Shown here piece after piece: positions 1-12,694 of a DNA stretch of 64,000 nucleotides (positions are counted from its first letter, which is position 1; every line of letters begins with the position of its first letter). This DNA is from Trachythela sp. YZ-2020 (taxonomy: Eukaryota; Cnidaria; Anthozoa; Malacalcyonacea; Clavulariidae): positions 1,476,001-1,540,000 of the forward strand of contig JADLSH010000395.1 in assembly GCA_016169945.1 (NCBI GenBank), given 5' to 3'. The notes under the pieces are model-generated. The model did no database searches. It was given only the letters and a program-made list of their open reading frames with translations, and was not told the origin of the DNA. A program made the translations under genes and the position numbers.

Positions 1-150
1 CAGCTTAATTGGGTTAGGTCACTCTCCTCCGCAGAGGTTTCCAACCTTTTTGTAAATTCTGTGAGCTTTTCCGTATTTATGCGAGGAACCGCTGACGAGT
101 TCTCGTTTTCTCTTGCACACACAACTGAACACACTCGTCAGCGGTTCCTC
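1..150. mobile_element. Fold-back MITE fragment in LDLa gene intron
   Basis: An 18-bp perfect inverted repeat pairs 83-100 (GAGGAACCGCTGACGAGT) with 133-150. About 50 bases to the left is CTCTCCTCCGCAGAGG (near 23-38), nearly the terminal repeat of the element at 12301-12484 and of the end at 57989-58008. This looks like a third, partial member of that short non-autonomous family, sitting in the intron after LDLa exon 5. Confidence 0.5.
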
Positions 151-178
151 AACATGCAGGAATTTGTATTCCACTAAC

Positions 179-3100
179 CACAGTCAGTCTCATCAGTATT
201 ATCACCACAATCATCTTCACCATCACACACAAATGTCTGGTCAATACATTTCGAATTCTTACATTGGAAAACACCAACAGAACAATTTATTGGATATACA
301 CCTAGAGTAATCAAATATTGTTTGGTTAGAAGTTTGAATCTCTGCAGCGGATAGTAAGCAGATATATTCAGAGTTAAGTGACCTGTGAGGAGTTAAGTGA
401 CGATCATGGTTTCATGGTTTGAAAAGTGGAAGGACTGCCACTGTTGAAGCATGTTGCCCATGAAATTGAATTTTATTTGTTTTTGGGTTTTGAGCAATGG
501 TTTTCACTATCTACATCATTACATCTTCATTGTAAGTATTTTAGAAATTTCAGCCTCTTTCTTAACCTAGCTTTTTAAGGTTACAGGACACGTTTTGCAA
601 CTCTTTGCCCGAGAATCATTACTGAACACTAAGACACTATAACTATTTGTTTAAGGGTTATTTATAAGGGTTATTTATAAATGGATAACTTGAATCAAAA
701 TCTTCAGATCTGCAAAATCTGCAAAAGTTTTTGACATGTGGGAAACAGCATATCTGCCAGAATGTTGAACTTACAATCTGCATGTTCATCTTCACCACCT
801 AGACAATCTCTATCTCTGTCACATTGAAGAGCACGAGGTATACAGATCCCATTGTTACATCGGAACTGGTCAGATGAACAGGTTGTAAAGTCTACAAAAA
901 AAATGTATTACATTGTTTAAATTAATGCCCATAGTATTTAGGATGTGATTGCTAACCACAGGGGTCAGATCCAAGGCTGGATTTTGTGTTTGAGGTAAGC
1001 TTAATCGAGCTAAGCTTAATAATTTAAATGTAATGCATCAAAAAGTTGTAGAAGTTAAGGAGCCATCAACAGGAGCGACGCTTTAAGCCTTCATTATGGC
1101 TAACACCAAATTCAAAATGTGTGCTTCAAAACTTAGTTGAGTTAAGAATTCTCAGAGTTACAGGCAATCTCAACTAAGTGCCAGTCAAAATCATGTGGAG
1201 GAGGTCAGGAGCTATAACTATCCAAAGCTAGAGTTACTGGCTATTAAACAACTCCAAAAATCATGTGGAGCTATAGTTCTAAGGCTAGAGTTCACTGTCT
1301 GCATCAGCATGGCCATGCAAGCTCCATTTGAAAATTGGCTACTTCCACAAAAATAGAATCTACAGGCATGTAATGCATGGTTTCACTTGGTACTTACTAC
1401 ACAATGATTGTTTCTCATCACTCCCATCAAGACAATCTGGGTAATTATCACAAGTCCATTTCTTTATAATACAACGACCATTTCCACATTTGTGCTCAGT
1501 ATCATGGCACTCTCGTTTTTCTTTTACAAAAAAATTGAGAATATTGCAAAATTAATACATCCAAAAGTAGGTCAAGCCATAATAAAGGCTGCATAATAAA
1601 ATTGTTGGTCAACTCAGTTGGGTCCCTTTCCAACAAGGGTAAAATATGTAAGTTGTAGGGTGGATCCAGACTTATCTGGCATAGTTATTACAGCATTGTT
1701 AGAACTTGTTGACCTTGTTACAAAACTGTTGCAAACACATCTTGTTGACAAGATTTTAAGTGTATACCCTACACTCTGACCCCCTGACAAGTAAAATCAT
1801 CTGGCATTATATATATATATATATAGGCAGAGTAAAATGACAAAGTAGGGTGCATTACGATCCAATGATACTTAATGGGTTAACAATTGACATATGGGCA
1901 GGTTAACCTCTGCATGGTTAACTTCCAACCCCAGATTCTCTTGCCGAGTAAAATATAGTCTGGCATTATAGAGTAAAATAACAAAGTAGGTTGCATTAGG
2001 GCACATAATTGTGGCTTTAAATAGTTAAACCAATTAATGGCAATGTTTCCCTATACCCAGTTAGACAGAGTACAGTAACAAAGTTGCATTAGGGTGCATA
2101 ATGCGGTTAATAGGTTGATGATCGAAACACAACAGAAAGTATATAATCTGGCAACATTGGCAGGGGGGTGCATCCCCCCTGAAAATTTTTCCTGGGGGAG
2201 CATGCCCCCAGAGGCCCAGACCCCCCTACGTCCCTCACCCCAATAGCAATTTGCTGTGAGGCAGACTAATAACGTTGTGCTCTAGTTTAGGCTTAGCAAC
2301 TAACATGATCGCCTTTTTTTGCCCTGCGTCGTTGGTAAATTTTGCCATCAGCACATGAGTACCCCCCCCCCAGTGGAAAACTTCTGGGTACTCCACTGAA
2401 CATTGGCAGTACTTAAAAATACTGAAATTGGCCCAACAAATCAAAGATAGATATAAACAGAAAGCTTATGAGATTGGTGTTAAGTAATGTTACTTGTTGA
2501 AATCACAAGACCTTTATAACAACCCACACCTCAAAGCAATTACTGAATTGAATATATAATCATGAAAAAAAATGATGAGTCAAGCCTATACTGCAATATC
2601 TACGCACTCAAAGAAATAAAACACAACATAACGCTCCTAAATTATAGATGACCTTGGCCGTCAATCATGCATATTATTTTATGTAAATCTAAATAGTAAA
2701 CTTAAGTCTTCTTTGAGTATTTTGACTGGCACTTGAACGGTTGCTATGATGTCTTGAAGCGCCAATTTACTCAATATTTGTATGGCTGGCCACCTGTCAC
2801 CACGCAGACATAAAATTTCAGTTCAAAACGAGATTTCGCTGTGACAACTAAGCTTTTAACATATCTCTTTTCTGTTTTATCTATATATTCTGAGCGGAAA
2901 TGCGAAAGGATAAAAACGTCCGCAATAATTTCCCGTTGTTTTGTTGTGACGAGAAATCCAAAATAATTCAAAGTCAAATACAGGAGTCAATACACGTTGA
3001 AAATATAAATGCTTTTCCTAGTTTCACAATTGCAATTATTAAAATACGTCCCATGCGCCAAAGTATAGTAAAAATGAAACCATTATAAACGGATATATTA

Positions 3101-4539
3101 AGAACAGTTATTGAGAGTTTCGGAAACGTTTTTGAGTTGTCAAGTGAATATTAGGGCGCGATTTTAATAAGCTGACGCCCCCCCATGATGGCCAATGAAT
3201 GCTCGTCATTATGAACAAGCCTTCACAACGCCACAAAACTCCCACGTGAAATAAAATATCAACCTCCATAAAAACACCGCCAAAATACGGCTGTTTAATA
3301 CAATCGAATTTGTCCCCACTTCGTATTTTATAAGACTAACCAGCTTGCCTATGTATTTAAGAAACAGAACGTATTTGAAATAGTGTTAATTCCAAAGAAC
3401 ACAAGACGCAACGAAGCAAAAGATTTATTCTCGTTCAGACGAAAACTAAAAGTTTAGAATGCTTCTTGTTTGTTATGTAATTTCTCTTTCAGTTCAAAAA
3501 AATTACGAATACGATATGTACAGTAAAAAAATTACGAATACGATATGTACAGTATAAAAATTTTAGTTTAGACAAATTTATAAAAGTAGAGAAATTAAAT
3601 TTCAAATTTGCTAGGTCCACATAATAAATTAAAGGTAGAACGGTAATTTCTATGGAATTCTGTCTGCGTGGCAATGAATTATCTGCGAAACTATCTTTAT
3701 TCTGTACTATACAATCCTTACCCCAACCAAAATATAGTAGAAAACAGATTGGTTTTGGATAGAAAGTAGAAAAGGTATAGTTAAATCATCGATGCTGTAT
3801 GGCACAAAGACACGTAGGCCATTTATAACCATTTTAGTGAATACCCGATACAATACGAGGCCACATACGTTCATGCGTTTACATTTTTGAAAAAATCTTG
3901 ACAAATAATAGATTGTTGAGAAATGAAGAAAAACAACATACCACAATTTAACTCATCGCTTCCATCACTACAATCTGACTCGCCGTCACATATAAACTTT
4001 TCATGAATATATGTGGACGTCCCTTCCGTAATGGCTGTAGCACACGGACATTCACCGTTTACATCACAAGTCAAGGCTAAAAGAAATAATATGCAATCTA
4101 TTGATTTGAAAAGTCAACAACATATTATATAAGTTTCTAGGCTAAAACTTGAAAGTTCTTTCAACGTTCCTCGACAATTAAATATTAATATAAAAGAGTC
4201 CCTCCCTGCCTGAAATTCAAAATCGTTTGAATTTATATTTACTATACAAAATTCAAGCGTTTGCTTGCCAAAACCCTATTTTTCTTTGAAAATATACGAT
4301 TGCTGGAACCGATGGCTAGAGTCACTCCACTGAAATCTGACACGGTATGGTGGCAAAATTTCATTCAAAGTTCACACTGTCACACAAGCCGTGGATGTAT
4401 GTAACACACGATAGTTTACATTCACTCGCTCTACGACTATTCAATATATATATTTACCTGAAACATTCAGCAATTTAATGCTACATATAATAAGAACAAG
4501 TCCATAAAAGAGCCACAAATTATTCCAATGAAAAGACAT
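179..4539 (-). CDS. LDL-receptor class A repeat protein, 5' exons (partial)
   Basis: Five minus-strand exons join in one frame: 4539-4458, 4076-3942, 1520-1398, 891-775 and 301-179, each bounded by AG/GT with phase 1 at every junction. Exon 1 begins MSFHWNNLW and has a hydrophobic core ([12 protein letters not shown]), a likely signal peptide. Each later exon carries one LDLa module with the calcium-binding acidic tail, e.g. [16 protein letters not shown] in exon 2, CLDGSDE in exon 3, CLGGEDE in exon 4 and [10 protein letters not shown] in exon 5. One symmetric phase 1-1 exon per LDLa repeat is the usual design of LDLR/LRP-type receptors and modular extracellular proteins. LDLa modules bind lipoproteins or other ligands through calcium-stabilised acidic loops. 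The gene runs off the left edge, so total repeats, EGF/propeller domains and any membrane anchor are unknown. It could equally be an LRP, a VLDLR-like receptor or a secreted LDLa protein. Confidence 0.85.
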
Positions 4540-4677
4540 CCTTTCTTGGACTCAAGAAAGACTACGTTCGCAACTCCAAACAGCACCTTAGTTCTACTAC
4601 AATTCTGCCCGGTTCTGTCGTTGTTTGTAAATTTCACTCATGATATCCAACCGCGTGCCTCTTCGAGTCATGCGAGT

Positions 4678-4703
4678 TGACGTCACACACTTTCAACCAA
4701 TCA
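4678..4703 (-). promoter_or_regulatory. CRE and CCAAT box upstream of LDLa gene
   Basis: A perfect palindromic cAMP-response element TGACGTCA lies at 4678-4685 and a CCAAT pentamer (with ATTGG on the gene's strand) at 4697-4701. They are about 140-165 bases upstream of the start codon of the minus-strand LDLa gene at 4539. Position and pairing fit a proximal promoter. The transcription start itself is not visible and no TATA box stands out. Confidence 0.4.
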
Positions 4704-5689
4704 TAGCTTACTACAAGTATGGCGCCATGCTAAATGCTATTGACTTTTCCTTCCTTGTAAATAATTTAATTTAAACTTTGCTAAAATCTTCGAACAACAT
4801 ATTTGAAAGAAAAGTTTGCATTCGAAGCTTTAAAAATATTTTGTTAGTACTTTTTAGTATTTTGCCCAGCACTTTTTGTTTCCTTATGCATTCATTTCCT
4901 GTTTTGAAGCGCTGAAAACTTCCTTTTTATTGTAAATGCCCTCGTAAATGTCTATCCATGGATATGGTTATCGGTTTGCAATTTGGCGACCTTTTGCGTC
5001 TCACTTTTGACGTTTACAAAATAATTGCTAGCTATATTGAAATACATATTCAACACATTTAGGCTCAAAACAAAACATTTTGAATTTCTTTCTTATCGGC
5101 ATCAGGCACCTGCAAGGTATTATGCTCTTGTACTTGAACAATGCCAAGAAACTTCAAATAATAGACAGTAATAGCCATCACTGGCATTACTCCATTAAAC
5201 TTGTTTTCAGTCTGCTTGCATGTATGTTAATTTTCAGATATTTCACATGGTTAAAACATTCAATAAGCCAGAATTTTAGTCATAATTCTATTTCGAATGG
5301 GAGGAGAACTAAGTGAATGTTTCATGGAAACACTTATAGTTATATCAATTTTAATAATCTTCCAAAGGCATATGGCATGCTTCATGATATACTCAAATTC
5401 AGTTGCAACTCTGTTCTTTAGACTTTACATATTATAGCGTGTCAACAGTGTAATGTGACTATAGTTAGGAGTAGAACAGGAAATTCTCAAGATTATCATG
5501 TGTCTAAATATTGATGGGAAGAGACGCTGGCGCCTGACATTAACCTGACATCATGATACTCATTACTCAGCATTCACAAGTTACGGTAGATGACTAATAT
5601 GGACAGCTGTACTATAACAGTGCCTGTCTGAACGTGACAAGAATACCAATTATCTCAGTAGGAAGTTTTGTCCGAGAAAGCTTATCTTA

Positions 5690-8170
5690 TTCCCCTATGA
5701 GAAGGTCTAAATTGTTATAGTTATCGGCTATTTACTCTTTATTTAGGAATTGAAGAATGAAGATGGATTTCCTGTCATGGATAATATGGTCACATGGATA
5801 ATTATTTAGGTTTAGACTTTAGTAAACGTGTCCGCCAGAGCGCATGTAGATGGATCAGGGGACAAAGTCAAAGGGCGAGTTTGCGAAAAAGATCAAAGTT
5901 TGAGCACCTGAGCTGTGGCCATCAAGCAGTGAAAAAGAAGACTGACAATAATTTTCTGTTTTCACACTAGCCAGTATTCTTTGTTTAGTTCAACTATTCT
6001 CAGAAGGCACAGCCACTCTAAATATTTTCCCATTGTAAACGGTAATCTGCGACTATACTATACCATATTACAATGAATTCTCATTGGTGCGTAGCCTGAC
6101 GCTCATTTATGTGTGAACACATTTCCATCTATAGTATAGATGAATTGATTATCATGCAGATATGCTCATTTATTACTTGTTACTGCATGGGCTTGTTGCG
6201 TTCCTCCACCGTCAGTGAAGAAATAATGTAGCATTACCTTATAAGTCTAAGCCCTAAGATATTTGGTCCTGTGAGATGAAAAGGCCATATCAAACCATAT
6301 ATTACATGAAAAACAGAAAAGATTATACACAATTAACAACTTAGAAAATAAATCTTTGCAAGACGATGTTATCTTGCATTTTTTGGTCTTCATCAAACCA
6401 GTCAGAGTGTATGGGGATGATGTCAGACCACAATGTTACAACTTGGCAAATGCATAAATTTATTTTAAAACATACATGCATTTGAGATTTGATCCAGACT
6501 AGTGAGGCGGTTAAGAGCGAAATTTAGCTGGAATTGTTCATTTTGTGATAAAAGCACCATATTTGCAGGAAGTATAGACTTTGATATGACAATAACTTTG
6601 AGATATGGAGGCATCTGAAAATTTAATGTCGCCGGCCTAAAATTTGGGTTCTTTTTCATTTTCCTCATTAAACTCCTATATTGTCGAAAAATATAAAATT
6701 GCAAGTTCACTTATAGCAAAAGTGATTACAGAATCAGAAAGCTTACAAAAAGTTATATTAAGACATGTAAGTGGTTACCATGATTTTTCAAATCCTTCTT
6801 GAGTTACAAGCTGTTAAATACGCATTTTCAAGCTAGTACCCAGGCTTTTCGCGCGATTTCGTGGCATTTTTTCCATTTTGGAACAGCAATAACTCGAAAT
6901 CGGTTGGGAAAATGAAGGTAACCGCTTAAGTGACCTATATATAGTTTTTTGCAAGTTTCCACTGATGTAAGTCATTATTGCTTTAAATGAACTTGGAATT
7001 TCACGGTTTTAGAAGTATAGGAGTTTAATGAGGAAAATGAAAAAGAACTTTCTGGCAGCAAAATAAGAAGAATATAAGTTTCCCGTGTATATTTGGTGTT
7101 GACATGGAAAAGTTTTACAAAACGCCATTGCCAGCTACAGGGAGTCAATAATGGTAGGGACTTCATGTAACCCTTATCGAAATTTATATAACACTAATCC
7201 CAAACCCCCGCACAACCGCGAACCCTAACATATATTATAATAAGGGTTAGACTAAGTCTCAACGCAATAATGTCGGCACCGCCGGCACATTTTGTAAAAC
7301 TTGTTAAAAGTCATTGATGGAAATTCAAAAGAAAGTCAAAACTCCCAGTTATGGACAAATAACTTTAGTCTTTATTATTGATTGCAGTTAATCTGCTTTG
7401 GAGAAAATACACAAAGCCATAAAGGATAAAAGGCTGAGCCTATATTCAGCCGACTATAGTAATTCATGACCCATCATGTTAGGATTTCACGTATTTATGC
7501 AGATGTTTTGCAGGCACATTTTCAAATAATTTTTGTGGTCACATGCAGGCTCACAAAAAAGTTATCGACCCCTGGTCAGCTAATGAATACATAGACATTG
7601 TCATTGTAGACGTATAGTACAAAGGCAAACTGAAAACAGATTTTCATATTTAATTCATATGAAAATCAGACTGATTATCTGTTTCTCAGGATCATCAGGC
7701 GACTATATGTTTGGAGACCAAAGGCAAAGCTCGAGCACCTGAGCAAGCAGTCAAGAAAAAGAGTAACAATATAAAACTGTTTTCCAGCATTCATTCTTTA
7801 GCAGCTCTTTTCAGAACGCCCAGCCACTAAACTGCACTGTATGACTATAGTCTATATATACTATGTCAACTATGAGTTCCCATTGGTTAGTAGCCTGACG
7901 TAGAAATGATTCTATATACACCCAGGATACACCCAATCATGGCATTTGATCTAAGAATTGGTTATCAAATAGGCCCGTACATATCTTCTACTGCACTCTG
8001 CATGTATAGTGTGTCAGTCGGCAAAATACACGTTTATACCTAAGGCTAAGATATTTGGCCCATGGAAATTGAAAGGCCATATCACTATACTATACAAGAA
8101 ACTTACAAGAAAGACAGAAAAATTATACATGCAAGACGATATTCTTACATTTTCTGGTCGAGTAAATCTC
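5690..8170. repeat. Diverged direct duplication, about 2 kb apart
   Basis: Two blocks, roughly 5850-6400 and 7700-8170, share a series of matching segments in the same order: GAGCACCTGAGC with a following AAGCAGT, an AGCCACT block, a CATTGG...GTAGCCTGACG block, CTAAGATATTTGG, AAAGGCCATATCA and GCAAGACGAT. Indels and substitutions separate them, so it is an old duplication or two copies of an unrecognised dispersed repeat. No coding frame is shared by the two copies. Confidence 0.55.
6643..7049. repeat. Inverted repeat pair with about 300-bp loop
   Basis: The segment near 6650-6682 (TTTTTCATTTTCCTCATTAA and onward) recurs in reverse complement near 7014-7046. Outside that core a second matching block near 6690-6715 pairs with 6980-7000. 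The arms are imperfect, so this is probably an old fold-back transposon inside the duplicated stretch. No target duplication was identified. Confidence 0.5.
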
Positions 8171-8300
8171 ACATGGCTGTTGCACAACATAATTTGTATA
8201 GTCTAAAGAGTGAGGCTTTACAAAAGAAACATCCATGTACAATATTTATATATCCATGTTCAAATATATTCGAAATATTTCTGTCCTGGAGTCACGCCTT

Positions 8301-8460
8301 TTAAATAAAGGCTCTTTTCCACTCATCGCAAAACCAACTCGCAAGCCCGCTGCGAGTGCTTGCATCTAATTAAAATTAACTATCGAGCATTTTGATTGGA
8401 TAAAAGTACTCGCAGCGAGCTTGCGAGTTGGTTTTTGCGATGAGTGGAAAAGAGCCTTAA
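8301..8460. mobile_element. Fold-back MITE, AAGGCTC...TTTCCACTCA family
   Basis: The left arm from 8308 (AAGGCTCTTTTCCACTCATC) is mirrored by the right arm ending GATGAGTGGAAAAGAGCCTT at 8458. Pairing extends about 45 bp through CGCAA, CCAACTCGCAAG and CGCTGCGAG. TTAA occurs at 8301-8304 and 8457-8460. The element at 56781-56956 shares the AAGGCT-TTTCCACTCA terminus and TTAA flank and is also followed by GACT, so the two form a family. Confidence 0.7.
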
Positions 8461-8589
8461 GACTACCGTTTTGAAGTTTCCCCTTACACCAAATTTAAGA
8501 GTTCTTACATTGTCAATGCCATTGCCAGCTAATGAATATGCAGTGGCAATAAAATACAAATGCACACTGAAATTAGATTTTCGTATTTA

Positions 8590-9245
8590 ATTAGTTGCTG
8601 GGGCCGACAGCAACTATAGGTTTCGGGTACTGTATTTTCAAGATTTCAAATTATCATCTTGTCCCAACTGAACTGAAACGTGTAGAAAGCGAAATAGATC
8701 TCGGCGTCACAATGACCAGTAATCTCTCTTGGAATAGCCACATCAAGAAAATTGTCGTCAAAGCGAATATGCTGGGATTGCTTAGAAGAACATGTCCTTT
8801 ACTAACGGACCGCATTATTCGACGCAGTTTGTATCTATCGCTCGTCAAATCCCAGCTATGCTATGCGACAGAGGTCTGATCACCGTCCCTTTACATCAAC
8901 AATATCAACCATCCTTCAAACGAAGAAAGGTGGCATGCCTTACAAAGAACGATTGCTGGCCCTAAGACTTCTACCTAAGATATTTTTCTTTAAGGCGTCG
9001 CCTTAAATGATTTAAATGTCTTTAATTTTGTGTCATTTGCCAGTCATAGTCATACCTGTAGTTGTAAAAACCCATCTGTTATACTTAAAGTTCCGTCATG
9101 TAAAACTAGTACCTTTCAGTCTTCCTTCTTCAACCGGATTGTTCCTCTCTGGAATCATGTTTGTAAAGTACCTTCACCGGGAGACTTTCGCAGTCTAGTT
9201 TCGTTTTAATAGATCATTTTTATTGAGGACATATTTACACTTATT
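8590..9245 (+). pseudogene. CR1/jockey-type LINE relic, 3' end of reverse transcriptase ORF
   Basis: The frame from about 8595 reads LGVTMTSNLSWNSHIKKI then a leucine/arginine-rich stretch ending SLVKSQLCYATEV before a stop. This is the region after the polymerase core (thumb and C-terminus) of CR1/L2/jockey LINE proteins. After frame changes, the typical carboxyl-end wording (NRIVPLWNHVCK) is seen around 9135-9170. The endonuclease, the polymerase core and the 5' part are missing, so it is a dead 5'-truncated copy. Confidence 0.7.
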
Positions 9246-11606
9246 AACTACTAGTTTTGATGTAAATATGACCTGTACTTGGTCATGATGTTGTAGTTTT
9301 TCATGTCATAGGGATTAAGATATACAGTAAACATGCACTGCTTGCTTATACCTGGCTTAGTAGTATTGTTATGTGAATATCGTCGTAAGTTTTATTAGTA
9401 TGTGGATTTTCATGGTGGTATACTTATCGGTTTAAGCAAGTGGTACATGTTTATATGTATTACTGTTGTCATTCATTATATTATATGTATGATAAAACAA
9501 AACATAAGATCAGTGATTTCGGCTCGCATTTTTTTTTCGTCGTCGGCCACAAAATGACCTACGTCATTTTTATGACGTCATACACCAAAATTATCCAACA
9601 ATTACTCAAACTTTTATCCCACTTTAATCCTTGATATTGCAAATGGAAGAATATCGGGGAAAAAAAAATCACGAAAACAAATCACAAAAAAATAGACAAA
9701 TCACAAAAATATAGAAAAATGTCAAAAAAATCACACAAAAATCACATGAATTTTTAATCTCGTACACTTTTAGGAGTGATTTGCCCCTCGTAAAAACTTA
9801 CAAGTGCGTAAATTATTGAATTATTTATCCCTCGTGTTCAAATTTACCCAGGGCACTATTTAAAACCCCCCAGCAACTTAACGCTCCATAGAGCGTCTCG
9901 TTCATATGAGAAACAATTATTCCTGTGAAGGCTTTATGTCAAACATTTTACCGACAGAGGCGCTGTTCGACTTTTTCGAGCACTGCATGTGCAGTGGATA
10001 TTTTCCATGCATCTCCTTTGCTTTGCGGTCTGAGAAAATGGGGGCACTTCAGGAAATCTTGGGGAGCACTTCAGGAAATCTTGGTGAGCACGTGCTGATC
10101 ACATGGTCTTCCATATAATCTGTAGTTTTGTTTGGGATTAATAACGCTCAATGAGTTTGGCAACTCCATGCAATCCATATTTGGTAGTTATCTAGACTGG
10201 GAAGAATTACCACCCTATTTACAGCAAGATAATGATTATACACGCCTACATCTCGCAACACTTATTACTATATATATTGCTATGCATGTTCTATTTAGCA
10301 ATAATGCCCACGTTAGGTGAACTATTGCCGTGTTAGGTCATCATTTTATTATGCATGACTGTCTATTCAAATGGCGAGTCAAACTCCCCCGTATATATGC
10401 ATGTTGGAAACAGTTTTGTGACTCGGACTGAGTTCTATAAGTTCATTTTAATTCACTTTAGTTATGCCGGGAAACGTTTATTACGTCCATGTATGCGCAG
10501 TTTTGATTAAACATTTCAAGAGTGGTCCAAGTTAAAGGTCCATGTATGAGATTTCATAAGTCACTAAAGAAACTACTGGAAGATTGAAGAATTGATGAAC
10601 TGAGCCCGGTTGTATAAAACTTTTAACTATACTCTTTATACAACCAGTCCCTGTACTTTAATTATGGAGTTATAGGTGTAAACAAATCTATATATACAGT
10701 TAGTCAGTAATCAATAATGTAATCGTGTCTTACAAGCATGCATGTAAACCTACGGCTGTGGAGTATGGTTAAAGACATCTATATAAAGACATCTTATATA
10801 CAAACATGATCTTTTTCTGCTCATGACAACAGACTATACCCACGACTTCTGTTATTCAATTAATGCTTGAGTGGGTTACATAAGCCCTGCAGAGATTAAA
10901 GAATTACATAATAAAGTGAAGTGGGCACAGAGATGACTAAACAATGATGCTGCAGACAAAATGATATAATTTGCTATTAAAATCTCAACTCGCATGCATG
11001 CAAGATTTGACTACTGATATATATTGAATCGACACACCTGAAGACACAGCAGAACTAAGCTGCATGCATATTCACTTTGTATAAGTTATACAACTGCGTA
11101 AGGTTCCCAACTGTAAGATTAAGTAAACTTGTTAAATATAAATAAGGGAACTAAAATTTCAACATACACATGCAGTTGTAAAGTGCATACAGTTTCAGCC
11201 AAGTTTTCGTTTTATTTGATATATAATATAAGCTGCTTATAACAGACAAAAGAACAAATTACCGACGTATCACGTATAGACAGTTCCCTTTTTTAGAAAA
11301 ATAGGTGGGAGTTAATATCTATATAGACTATACCTATTTAAATACGTATACGTGCGACTATATAGGGGAGGTATTTTGGCAAAATTATCTTTCCAAAGAT
11401 TTAAGGAAATGCTCAATATACACTTCTACTCTAACTTTCAAACATTTAAAGTTCATGATTTGTAGTGTCGTGCATTGTCATATAGTTTGAGTACAAATTT
11501 CATGCATTCGTTGTTTACATTTTTTTTGTAAGCCTCGGTAATTACAATCGCGCACGATATAGTCATAGAAAGTCATGATATATATATATAGAGAGAGAGA
11601 GAATAT
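9246..11606. other. No gene recognised, low-complexity DNA
   Basis: AT-rich non-coding sequence. Visible items are AATCACAAAAA-type low-complexity DNA near 9660-9745, a tandem GCACTTCAGGAAATCTTGG pair near 10044-10085, and short TA and GA runs near 11578-11602. The missing terminal exon(s) of BRIX1 would be expected between about 4.7 and 12.7 kb but could not be picked out here. Confidence 0.5.
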
Positions 11607-11714
11607 TACATGGTTGCGCGGAAATATGGAATTTATTTCGAGTGTTGAAGAGATAATATAGCAATATTCTCCTCAACACGAGAAATAAATTCCATATTTC
11701 CAAGCAACCATGTA
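11607..11714. mobile_element. 108-bp hairpin MITE
   Basis: TACATGGTTGC at 11607 is mirrored by GCAACCATGTA ending at 11714. The arms run about 42 bp with few mismatches through GGAAATATGGAATTTATTTC and TGTTGA, leaving a very short loop. No coding capacity. A duplicated target site is not obvious. Confidence 0.7.
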
Positions 11715-12300
11715 CTAAATTATAAACAAACGACAATTCATATAGAAACTCAAAACAAATATGTAAATAGTATACAAATAGTAATAGGTTTTTGATTGGC
11801 TTGCAAAAATGATATTTTCACACGTAAAAATATCGTATTTTTTACGTGTGTTTATACGATTTTTCTCAGTGGCATAAAACACTATATAACACTTATGTTT
11901 ATATAATAAATAGTATGTTGTCATGACGAAAATCGGTAAACTGCGATTGCAATCGGATATCATCTTTGGAACAGTAATAACTAATACCCATGCAACTTTA
12001 TTAGATTTACTATGTAAGAATGGTCTATGTCTCGTCACTCTCGTGCCTCCACTTTTCCTTTTTTTCAGGCCGCTCACTCGATAGTGGTGCCGAAAATGCC
12101 AGATGTACATGACGTCTTCACCTTCATCTCTCAAAAGATATCTCACATCTTGAGAAGTGCTTTTATCTTTTTCAGAGTGACGAATATATCTACATCTATA
12201 TAGGACTACAGTTGCTTATATTAACACCGCACTGCAGCCGACGTTGAAATTCAAAGTGGAATCTTAGTATAAAAATATAGCCGGTTCACGTAGTCATAGG

Positions 12301-12484
12301 CCTCTCTCCTCCGCAGAGGCGTTTTAGCTTAACACGCGGGCTGCATACCCGGAAAATGTAAGGCATGCGGGTAATCGGTAAATGCACGCGGGGGAATCAA
12401 GGGAAGGATCCCCCGCGAGCATTAACAATGATTACCCGCATGCCTTAGATTTTACGGGTTAAAAGCCTCTGCAGAGGAGAGAGG
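12301..12484. mobile_element. MITE with CCTCTCTCCTCCGCAGAGGC termini
   Basis: The 20-bp terminal repeat at 12301-12320 pairs with 12465-12484 with one mismatch. An inner inverted repeat (TAAGGCATGCGGGTAATC near 12360, mirrored near 12430-12447) and a GGGGGAATC/GATCCCCC pair add to the fold. The flanks share ATAGG but a clean target duplication is not certain. Related ends lie at about 23-38 and 57989-58008. Confidence 0.7.
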
Positions 12485-12694
12485 TTATAGGCTGCCATCT
12501 GCAGTTCGTTTTTTCGTTGCCATATTTTTAACTTCCATGATCAGTTATAGTAAGAAGGTCCCTTTATGGATTCGAACATGCTGTGTCTGTTTGAACGGTG
12601 TTTACTCACAAGATGGTCAGAGACTATCTGGCCTACCTTGGTGTACCAAACCATATAATTCAAGATATCAAGTCCTGCTCTTAGCCATATCTAC

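Noticed and set aside
11715..12146. 143-codon minus-strand frame that could be the BRIX1 terminal exon
   Set aside because: It has the wrong composition for the Lys-rich BRIX1 tail, its right part ends in AT-rich junk, and no acceptor in the correct phase was found.
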